From contig JAGRNM010000080.1 of assembly GCA_020440745.1 (NCBI GenBank), positions 1 to 6,365 of the forward strand: a DNA stretch of 6,365 bases. Reading direction: 5' to 3'. Shown in pieces: positions 1-4,834 of this stretch; within the stretch, counting starts at the first letter, position 1, and the number at the start of each line of letters is the position of its first letter. Source of the DNA: Deltaproteobacteria bacterium. Its GTDB lineage: Bacteria; UBA10199; DSSB01. The notes beneath the pieces were generated by a model that worked only from the letters and a program-made list of their open reading frames with translations, searched no databases and was not told where the DNA came from. The translations under genes were made by a program, and so were the position numbers.

Positions 1-2
1 TT

Positions 3-932
3 TTACAAGTTATCTTAATTTTTTCTGCCATATTTAATTTACCCACTCTTTGGAAAATTTATCCCAATCTTAGAGAAGCAAGAGAAGCTATTTTATCCTT
101 AGGTTTTTCTTTAGGAGAAAGAACTCTTACTTTAGGTATGTTCTTACAAGCAGCTCTTTTCTTCTATATCTCCCACTTAGTGGCTTTTTTACTTTGCACT
201 ATTCTACAAGGAGAAGTTTATCCAAGAAAACAAATTGATCTAGGAGTTGCTAATTCAATCAATAGCTTATTACGTTATGCTCTGTGGATATTAGGAGTAG
301 TCTTTGCCTTTTTTGCCTTGGGATTTGAGCTTCAACAATTAGCAATTATTGCCGGAGCGCTCTCTGTTGGTATTGGTTTTGGATTGCAAAATATCGTTAA
401 TAATTTTGTGAGTGGTATTATTCTCTTATTTGAAAGACCTGTTAAAGTAGGAGACTTGCTAGAAATACAAAACGAATGGGGTGAAGTAGAAAAAGTAGGC
501 CTGCGCTCCACTATTATTAGGACTCACAGCAAAACCCAATTAATTATACCCAACTCCGACTTTATTACCCAAAAAGTAACCAATTTAACTTTTAGCGATA
601 AAGACTACCGCGTCGAAGTGCCCGTTGGCATAACCTATGGCAGCAATGTGGAATTAGCAAAAAATATCATGGAAGAAATAGCCTCTAAACATCCTTTGGT
701 CAGCCCAAAAAGAAAACCCAAAGTCATCTTCCAAGCTTTTGGCAACAGCAGTCTTGATTTTGAAATATTTGTTTGGGTTTCTGACGCCGCCCAAAAAAGA
801 TTTATCATTAGCGACATATTATTTGAGGTAGAAAAACAATTTCGTCAAAATAATATTGAAATTCCCTTTCCTCAAAGAGATCTCCATGTACGCTCCATCG
901 ACCAAGGCCTTATTACTCGTCTAAAAAATTAA
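3..932 (+). CDS. MscS-family mechanosensitive ion channel, 5'-truncated by window edge
   Basis: This is the C-terminal 309 residues of an inner-membrane channel of the MscS family, which opens under membrane tension to release ions and solutes during hypo-osmotic shock. The frame is open to the left edge. The ATG at 138 lies inside a membrane region with no clear ribosome site, so the true start is almost certainly upstream, as in the larger multi-helix members (MscK or YbdG/YnaI types). Visible parts are about three hydrophobic helices, then the pore-lining TM3 (positions 345-440) with the Gly/Ala-rich AGALSVGIGFGLQNIVNNF, the ILLFERPVKVGD junction into the beta domain (IPNSDF, TNLTF), and the alpha/beta C-terminal domain ending in IPFPQRDLHV. 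All are classic for the family. The gene ends 36 bp before the convergent phosphatase gene, and no convincing terminator hairpin is seen between them. Family assignment is firm; the subtype cannot be decided without the N-terminus. Confidence 0.93.
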   Translation, partial: LQVILIFSAIFNLPTLWKIYPNLREAREAILSLGFSLGERTLTLGMFLQAALFFYISHLVAFLLCTILQGEVYPRKQIDLGVANSINSLLRYALWILGVVFAFFALGFELQQLAIIAGALSVGIGFGLQNIVNNFVSGIILLFERPVKVGDLLEIQNEWGEVEKVGLRSTIIRTHSKTQLIIPNSDFITQKVTNLTFSDKDYRVEVPVGITYGSNVELAKNIMEEIASKHPLVSPKRKPKVIFQAFGNSSLDFEIFVWVSDAAQKRFIISDILFEVEKQFRQNNIEIPFPQRDLHVRSIDQGLITRLKN

Positions 933-968
933 TGAATCAATTTTGAAATAATTAAAGACTCTCACCAA

Positions 969-1781
969 CTAAATAAGTTTATAAAGGATAAAAGTTAAAT
1001 CATCTGGCTTATGTAAACCAAGGTCCTTTGTTTTAGTATGCATACGACTTTGACAGCTCTCTAATAAAAGTTTTGCCTGCTTTTTGATAGGACCTTTTCT
1101 TAGTATAGAAGCTAGTTCAGTCTCGGTGAGATTATCAAACAAACCATCACTAGCCACTAAGAGTCTATCCCTTTGATAGAGTTCTTTTTTAGGCCCCAAA
1201 TCCACGCGCATTTCTGTGCTGCCTAAACAATTTAACAAAACATGTCTTTGTTGGTGTTCGTGAACCTCTCCCTGATCAATCAGATCAGCCTCTTGACCAT
1301 AACCCACCACACTATGATCAACAGAACGAAATTTAAGCTTACCTCCTCCCCCTACCAACAAACAGGCAGAATCTCCCACATGCAAGGTCTGAAATTCTTT
1401 TTCCTCAATTAAAACTACCATCAGTGTGGTAGCAGCCCCAATACCTAATTTAAGAATAGCCTCATTGGCCTCTTCAAAGACTTTAAGCAAAGTTTCTCTA
1501 ATTGCCCCACCTTCTTTAAAAGCTTGAGAAAGACCTTTTTGTAAAATCTCAATGGCCAGATCGGCTGCTTGCTTACCTCCCCTAGAACCACCCACACCAT
1601 CAGCCACTGCTAAGACTGTCCATGGCTCTTTGACAAAAATACTAGCAGCATCCTGATTAGGCTCTTGAAATAAGGGATTGGCTGAGGAATAAAAAGCTAA
1701 AGTACCTTGGACACTTTCATAAAGCCTCACTTGGTCCATGGCATCATTTAATTTCAAACTAAAAACATCCATCTTTGTCAA
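969..1781 (-). CDS. PP2C-type Ser/Thr protein phosphatase
   Basis: Cytosolic metal-dependent phosphatase expected to remove phosphate from Ser/Thr residues, probably as partner of the kinase-like protein encoded just upstream. At 270 aa it is a single PP2C domain of usual length without membrane segments. Motifs in order: NQDA (42-45), ADGVGGSRGG (60-69), GAATTL (115-120), HVGDSACLL (134-142), DHSVV (155-159), LNCLGS (183-188), ASDGLFDNL (210-218) and KPDDLTFIL (258-266). The metal-binding Asp44, Asp61, Asp212 and Asp261 are all present, so it should be active. The frame is open further upstream to a TTG at 1808 that overlaps the kinase by 23 bp. I prefer the TTG at 1781-1779, because GGGAG at 1793-1789 sits 7 nt before it; the ATG at 1772-1770 would be 16 nt away. 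It ends in TAG, facing the channel gene. The identification is firm and the start is moderately sure. Confidence 0.92.
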   Translation of the reverse strand: MTKMDVFSLKLNDAMDQVRLYESVQGTLAFYSSANPLFQEPNQDAASIFVKEPWTVLAVADGVGGSRGGKQAADLAIEILQKGLSQAFKEGGAIRETLLKVFEEANEAILKLGIGAATTLMVVLIEEKEFQTLHVGDSACLLVGGGGKLKFRSVDHSVVGYGQEADLIDQGEVHEHQQRHVLLNCLGSTEMRVDLGPKKELYQRDRLLVASDGLFDNLTETELASILRKGPIKKQAKLLLESCQSRMHTKTKDLGLHKPDDLTFILYKLI

Positions 1782-1785
1782 AAAA

Positions 1786-2511
1786 CTACTCCCACTGTAA
1801 AGCTTCAATAAAGTTTTTAAGCCTCTTAGCTGATTTAAATTTTTTTAAAATTAAAGTTTTTTTCAAACCGCAACAAATCTCTTTAATAACTCCAGGTTGT
1901 TTAGAATAATATTTTGCTCCTCCCAAAGCTTCATAAAAAAGACGCACCATATCACAAACATCATCTTTAATATTTTCTGGACGAGAATAACTCTGGTCCC
2001 AATGATACATATCCACCAATTTTAGATGAAATTCTAAACCAAAACGCTCTACAATAATGTTTTCTGTATGAAGATCACCATGATATTCGCGAAGCTGATG
2101 GATTTCTTCCATACCTTGAACTAAAGCATACAAAAGATGTAAGGCAGTATAAGGATCTAGATGTTTTCCTTTTTGCCTTTTCATAAAATCACTTAAGAGT
2201 TCTCCTTCTACAAATTCGGAGACTAAAAAATTAATTGGCTGTTTTCTAAACCAAATAGTCTCTTGGGAAAGATACTGAATAACCATGGAACAATGTCGCA
2301 ATTTATGTAACTTTTTAGCATAACGTACTAAGGATTTATTGTTTTTATTTTGATGAGGAAAAAAGAACTTAGCAGCCCGTTCAATTTTAGTATTTTTTTC
2401 TCTTAAAAGATAAACCTCTCCTTCCCAACCTTTGCCAATGGACTGGATTACCTCATACTTATTAGCTAAAATACGACCCGCCTCAAAATTAAAAGAAGTT
2501 ATTTTTTCCAT
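1786..2511 (-). CDS. Atypical Ser/Thr protein kinase-like protein
   Basis: A 241-aa soluble single-domain protein with a minimal eukaryotic-like kinase fold. Visible parts: glycine loop IGKGWEGEVY (25-34); ATP-binding Lys48 in RAAKF; catalytic loop HGDLHTEN (144-151) with Asp146 and Asn151; magnesium Asp167, but in a DMY triplet instead of DFG; and a helix-F-like DDVCDMVRLFYEAL (183-196). It departs from canonical kinases. The expected helix-C Glu appears to be Tyr64 (RYAKKLHKLRH), and only about 12 residues separate Asp167 from an APE-like RPE (177-179). HGDLH is also typical of aminoglycoside-phosphotransferase/ABC1-like kinases, so a non-protein substrate is possible. Catalytic Lys, Asp, Asn and Asp remain, so activity is plausible. 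The ATG at 2511 has no Shine-Dalgarno sequence and sits behind a T-rich stretch; it is the only upstream start before an in-frame stop at 2541. It is followed by the PP2C gene in the same transcript, which suggests a reversible switch. Confidence 0.8.
   Translation of the reverse strand: MEKITSFNFEAGRILANKYEVIQSIGKGWEGEVYLLREKNTKIERAAKFFFPHQNKNNKSLVRYAKKLHKLRHCSMVIQYLSQETIWFRKQPINFLVSEFVEGELLSDFMKRQKGKHLDPYTALHLLYALVQGMEEIHQLREYHGDLHTENIIVERFGLEFHLKLVDMYHWDQSYSRPENIKDDVCDMVRLFYEALGGAKYYSKQPGVIKEICCGLKKTLILKKFKSAKRLKNFIEALQWE
1789..1793 (-). promoter_or_regulatory. Ribosome-binding site deciding the PP2C start
   Basis: On the minus strand GGGAG is formed by the last sense codons (TGG GAG) of the kinase gene, followed by its TAG stop. 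It lies 7 nt before the TTG at 1781, a normal spacing, but 16 nt before the ATG at 1772. This arrangement suggests that ribosomes finishing the kinase re-initiate directly on the phosphatase (translational coupling). Confidence 0.5.
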
Positions 2512-2535
2512 AAAAATAAAAAAACAATACTTTGG

Positions 2536-2544
2536 ATTTTAACA
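2536..2544 (-). promoter_or_regulatory. Candidate extended -10 promoter for kinase/PP2C unit
   Basis: On the minus strand TGTTAAAAT reads as an extended -10 element (TGn plus TAAAAT, five of six matches to TATAAT). No good -35 is seen at the usual distance, which fits the extended -10 class. Transcription would begin near 2529, giving a very short leader before the ATG at 2511 and explaining the lack of a ribosome-binding site. This is inferred from consensus only. Confidence 0.35.
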
Positions 2545-2552
2545 TTGCCTCT

Positions 2553-2571
2553 TTAAGCTAATTTAGCTTAA
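2553..2571. promoter_or_regulatory. Palindromic operator-like site in divergent promoter region
   Basis: TTAAGCTA and TAGCTTAA form a perfect 8-bp inverted repeat with a 3-bp spacer (ATT). It lies between the two divergent genes. It overlaps the candidate -35 of hemJ and sits in the -35 region of the candidate kinase promoter, so a dimeric regulator bound here could control both directions. It could also fold as an RNA hairpin if transcribed. No regulator is identified. Confidence 0.4.
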
Positions 2572-2595
2572 CTCTTCAATTAATAGAAATATAAA
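2568..2595 (+). promoter_or_regulatory. Candidate sigma70-type promoter for hemJ-hemH
   Basis: TTAACT (2568-2573, four of six matches to TTGACA) is followed after 16 bp by TATAAA (2590-2595, five of six matches to TATAAT). The start of transcription would fall near 2602, leaving a leader of about 20 nt before the hemJ ATG. In such AT-rich DNA consensus matches occur by chance, so this is a moderate candidate. Confidence 0.35.
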
Positions 2596-2599
2596 ACCC

Positions 2600-2614
2600 C
2601 CTCTAAAATAGAGG
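2600..2614 (+). promoter_or_regulatory. Hairpin overlapping the hemJ ribosome-binding site
   Basis: CCTCTA (2600-2605) and TAGAGG (2609-2614) are perfect complements around an AAA loop. The GAGG of the right arm (2611-2614) is the Shine-Dalgarno sequence of hemJ, 8 nt before its ATG at 2623, so the folded stem would hide it. The six-base stem is short and its effect is unproven. Confidence 0.4.
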
Positions 2615-2622
2615 CAATCATA

Positions 2623-3075
2623 ATGGAAAACCTTTTACCAAACAACTTTTATCTCTGGCTCAAAGCCTTTCACCTCATTTTTATGGTGGCTTGGTTTGCG
2701 GGATTATTTTATATTTTTAGGCTTTTTGTCTATCACGCCAGACATCAAGACGAACCCAAATTGGCCCAAGTCTACACAGTGATGGAAAGAAAACTTCTCT
2801 ACATTATCATTCATCCAGCCATGTTGATGACTATTTTATTTGGTGTCCTTTTAATTTCTATGAACCCTAGCGTCTTACGGGCAGGATGGTTTCATGGAAA
2901 ATTAGCCATGGTTTTTGGCTTAATTGGCTACCAGATACTTTCTGGCATTACCTACAAACGTTTTGCTCAAAAGGATTTTTATTTGACCGAAAAACAATGC
3001 CGTTGGATTAACGAAATCCCCACTATTTTCTTAATAGGAATTATTCTTTTAGTCGTTTTAAAACCCGGAAGCTAA
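2623..3075 (+). CDS. hemJ: HemJ-type protoporphyrinogen IX oxidase (UPF0093 family)
   Basis: Integral inner-membrane enzyme that oxidises protoporphyrinogen IX to protoporphyrin IX, the penultimate step of haem synthesis, in bacteria lacking HemG or HemY. At 150 aa it has the family's usual length and about four hydrophobic helices (roughly 12-38, 58-80, 92-112, 133-147). Family signatures are WLKAFHLIFMVAWFAGLFY (12-30) with His17, RLFVYH (33-38), MERKLL (54-59), HPAM (64-67), HGKL (91-94) and NEIPT (130-134), ending in VVLKPGS. One small departure is GLFYIFRLFVY, where many members read GLFYLPRLFVY. GAGG at 2611-2614, 8 nt upstream, supports the ATG at 2623. The hemH gene follows after 30 bp on the same strand and catalyses the next step, which strengthens the assignment. 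It is divergent from the kinase gene. Confidence 0.92.
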   Translation: MENLLPNNFYLWLKAFHLIFMVAWFAGLFYIFRLFVYHARHQDEPKLAQVYTVMERKLLYIIIHPAMLMTILFGVLLISMNPSVLRAGWFHGKLAMVFGLIGYQILSGITYKRFAQKDFYLTEKQCRWINEIPTIFLIGIILLVVLKPGS

Positions 3076-3105
3076 TACAAATTAAAAGAACACACTAAAA
3101 TTAAC

Positions 3106-4119
3106 ATGATTGGTATTTTACTAAGCAATCTAGGCACTCCCAAAAGCCCACAAACCGCTGATGTGAGGCGTTATTTAAGAGAATTCTTGAGCGACCCTGA
3201 TGTCATTGATATTAATAAATTTTCCAGATGGTTTTTAGTTAACCTTATCATTGCTCCCTTTCGCGCGCCTAAATCCACCAAGGCTTATCAGAGTATTTGG
3301 ATGAAAGAAGGTTCTCCTCTTTTAGTCTACTCCCAAAGGCTAACAAAAGCTTTATCGGAGAGCCTAGAGGCAAACTACATCGTAAAATTAGGAATGCGTT
3401 ATGGAGAGCCGTCTCTAAAAACAGCTCTTCAAGAATTTAAACAGCAAGGGATCGACGAACTAAGAGTCCTACCCCTTTACCCCCAATACGCCACTAGCAC
3501 CACAGGTAGTACGGAAAAGGCCGTCTTAAGTTTATGCAAGACTTTAAAAATGCCCGAACCCAGATTTATTCCTAGTTTTTTTGATCACCCCGATTATATT
3601 GAAAGCATTGTTAAGTCAGCCCAAGAAAATCTAAAAACTTTTAAGCCTGACTTTGTTCTCTTTAGTTACCATGGCCTGCCGGAGAGACAAATTTTAAAAA
3701 CAGATCTAAGTGGCCAATACTGTCTTAAATCTCCCGATTGTTGTGATCGACTCATTGCCGCGAATGGCCTGTGTTATAGGGCCCATTGCGCAGCCACTAC
3801 CAGAGCCGTTGCTGAAGGATTGGAGTTAAAAAAAGAAAACTACCTCATGAGTTTTCAATCCCGTCTGGGAAGGACCCCGTGGATTCAACCTTTTACCGAT
3901 CTAGTCTTAAGCCAACTAGCCAAAGAAGGCAAAAAGCGTCTGGCTGTTTTTTGCTTAAGCTTTGTGGCCGATTGTTTAGAGACTTTAGAAGAAATCGGTA
4001 TCCGAGCCCGAGAACAATGGCGTGCAGAAGGAGGAGAAGAGCTTTTACTCATCCCTGCCTTAAATGACAATTCAATTTGGGTTGAGACTCTCCAAAAAAT
4101 GCTCACCAAAGGTGATTAA
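3106..4119 (+). CDS. hemH: Ferrochelatase with internal cysteine cluster
   Basis: Inserts ferrous iron into protoporphyrin IX to make protohaem, the final step of the pathway, at the cytoplasmic face of the inner membrane. The 337 aa cover the whole family. Visible motifs: GILLSNLGTP (3-12), YWKEGSPL-like IWMKEGSPL (64-72), LPLYPQYATSTTGS (122-135), FSYHGLPER (186-194) with the active-site His189, FQSRLGRTPWIQPFTD (250-265) and SFVADCLETLEEIG (285-298) with catalytic Glu292. Between His189 and the FQSRLG motif lie five cysteines (206, 212, 213, 223, 228), the arrangement of ferrochelatases with an internally bound [2Fe-2S] cluster such as those of Bdellovibrio and Myxococcus; cluster binding is inferred. 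The ATG at 3106 has only a weak ribosome site but begins exactly at the conserved N-terminus, and hemJ-coupled expression is likely. Its TAA (4117-4119) overlaps the stop of the convergent HPt gene. It looks less AT-rich than its neighbours. Confidence 0.96.
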   Translation: MIGILLSNLGTPKSPQTADVRRYLREFLSDPDVIDINKFSRWFLVNLIIAPFRAPKSTKAYQSIWMKEGSPLLVYSQRLTKALSESLEANYIVKLGMRYGEPSLKTALQEFKQQGIDELRVLPLYPQYATSTTGSTEKAVLSLCKTLKMPEPRFIPSFFDHPDYIESIVKSAQENLKTFKPDFVLFSYHGLPERQILKTDLSGQYCLKSPDCCDRLIAANGLCYRAHCAATTRAVAEGLELKKENYLMSFQSRLGRTPWIQPFTDLVLSQLAKEGKKRLAVFCLSFVADCLETLEEIGIRAREQWRAEGGEELLLIPALNDNSIWVETLQKMLTKGD

Positions 4120-4439
4120 AAAGGATTTTTTAAAGCTAATAATAAAGATTCTAAATCCTTTTTTTCTCTTAAAGACACGCTAGACAAAGATCTTAATTGC
4201 TTAATTAGATTTTGTAAAAGCCCCGCCAAGCGACTAACTTTAGCAAAACCAAAAGTTGATCCAGAACCAGCCAACTGATGAGCCCTGTTATAAAAGGCAT
4301 CCCAGGTTTCCTGAGTAGATTCTTGATTAGAAATTTTTTTCCAGCACTCTTCTAAAAACCTAATATGGGATGGAAATTCTTGACGATACTCTTGCCTTAG
4401 ACTCTCCAATCTCTCTTGATGTTCTAAAGGCATGCTCAA
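4116..4439 (-). CDS. Stand-alone HPt (histidine phosphotransfer) protein
   Basis: A 107-aa cytosolic protein consisting of one HPt four-helix-bundle domain. The phosphorylation motif AHQLAGSGSTFGF carries the acceptor His54 (numbered from the chosen start), followed by the usual small/Gly-rich turn. HPt proteins shuttle phosphate between receiver aspartates, or drain it from them. It is the third gene of the operon after the sensor kinase and receiver, so it probably takes phosphate from that receiver and passes it to a regulator encoded elsewhere. I chose the TTG at 4439-4437: it overlaps the receiver's TGA stop (TTGA) and lies 7 nt after GGGAGG. The ATG at 4433 is 13 nt from that site, and the GTG at 4454 coincides with it. 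The C-terminal codons (LLLALKNPF) double as one side of an inverted repeat that may terminate transcription of both converging operons. Confidence 0.87.
   Translation of the reverse strand: MSMPLEHQERLESLRQEYRQEFPSHIRFLEECWKKISNQESTQETWDAFYNRAHQLAGSGSTFGFAKVSRLAGLLQNLIKQLRSLSSVSLREKKDLESLLLALKNPF
4118..4163. terminator. Candidate bidirectional intrinsic terminator inside convergent gene ends
   Basis: AAAAAGGATTT (4118-4128) and AAATCCTTTTT (4153-4163) are perfect 11-bp inverted repeats around a 24-base loop. On the plus strand the right arm continues into two more T, giving hemH transcripts a stem with a U-rich 3' end. On the minus strand the arm ending in TTTTT serves the HPt operon. The stem has only two G:C pairs and a long loop, so efficiency may be low. 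It lies within the last codons of the HPt gene and overlaps both stops. Confidence 0.5.
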
Positions 4440-4822
4440 AGATAGTCCTCCCACTTCTTTTTTACCTCTTGGGCCAAACTCATGGGATCAAAAGGTTTAG
4501 TAATCACAGCAATGGCCCCTGATTTTTTAAATTCCTCTACCTCTTCTTTTTGCACCTTAGCCGTCATAAAAATCACCGGAATTTTTTCTGTCTCTTTGTC
4601 TTTTTTTAAAAAAGATAAAGTTTCCATACCATCCATCTCTGGCATCATCATGTCTAAGATAATTAAATCAGGTTCAAAATCTTTGACAACAGCTAAAGCT
4701 TCTTTACCAGAGGAACAAACCTTAATTAAAAAATCTCCCAAGCTAAGCGCCATTTCTCCAACGGTTCTAATATCATCATCGTCATCAACATAAAGAATTT
4801 TTTTTAATAATTTTTTTTCCAT
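4436..4822 (-). CDS. Single-domain response regulator (CheY-like receiver)
   Basis: A 128-aa receiver domain with no output domain. The acidic pocket is at DDDDD (13-17), the phosphorylated Asp57 lies in LIILDMMMPEMDG (53-65), the conserved Thr87 in FMTAK (85-89) and Lys109 in TKPFDP (108-113), so all catalytic residues are present. As a lone receiver it must act through protein contact or as a phosphate relay. Its position, 12 bp after the sensor kinase stop and overlapping the start of an HPt gene by 4 bases, strongly suggests the middle step of a His-Asp-His phosphorelay. AGGGG upstream of the ATG at 4822 is a good ribosome-binding site. The last codons supply the ribosome site for the HPt gene (TGG GAG GAC). 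A role as a CheY motor switch is less likely because no chemotaxis genes are near. Confidence 0.95.
   Translation of the reverse strand: MEKKLLKKILYVDDDDDIRTVGEMALSLGDFLIKVCSSGKEALAVVKDFEPDLIILDMMMPEMDGMETLSFLKKDKETEKIPVIFMTAKVQKEEVEEFKKSGAIAVITKPFDPMSLAQEVKKKWEDYL
4447..4452 (-). promoter_or_regulatory. Ribosome-binding site deciding the HPt start
   Basis: GGGAGG on the minus strand lies inside the receiver gene's Trp-Glu-Asp codons, 7 nt before a TTG (4439-4437) that overlaps the receiver stop as TTGA. This is a start/stop overlap typical of translational coupling, with TTG in place of ATG. Confidence 0.55.
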
Positions 4823-4834
4823 TTTAACCCCTGA

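Noticed and set aside
138..932. Channel gene starting at the ATG at 138.
   Set aside because: The frame is open to the window edge and already encodes hydrophobic family-like sequence upstream, so the ATG is internal and the gene is partial.
933..968. Possible terminator between the channel gene and the convergent PP2C gene.
   Set aside because: Only short, AT-only imperfect complementarity is visible, with no G:C-containing stem followed by a T run.
2489..2545. Minus-strand 18-codon reading frame, rich in Phe and Tyr, starting just after AGAGGCA and overlapping the kinase start; possible leader peptide.
   Set aside because: The AGAGG is only 2 nt from the ATG, the Phe/Tyr content follows from T-rich DNA, and the candidate kinase promoter would start transcription downstream of this ATG.
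4602..4616. T7/A6 run in the receiver gene as a second slippage site or a hairpin.
   Set aside because: It is short, encodes a normal Leu-Lys-Lys stretch at a variable surface position, and is expected by chance in DNA this AT-rich.
4482..4793. Plus-strand 103-codon open frame opposite the response regulator.
   Set aside because: It is antisense to a strongly conserved receiver domain, has low-complexity Ser/Lys content and no recognisable motif; it is a shadow frame.
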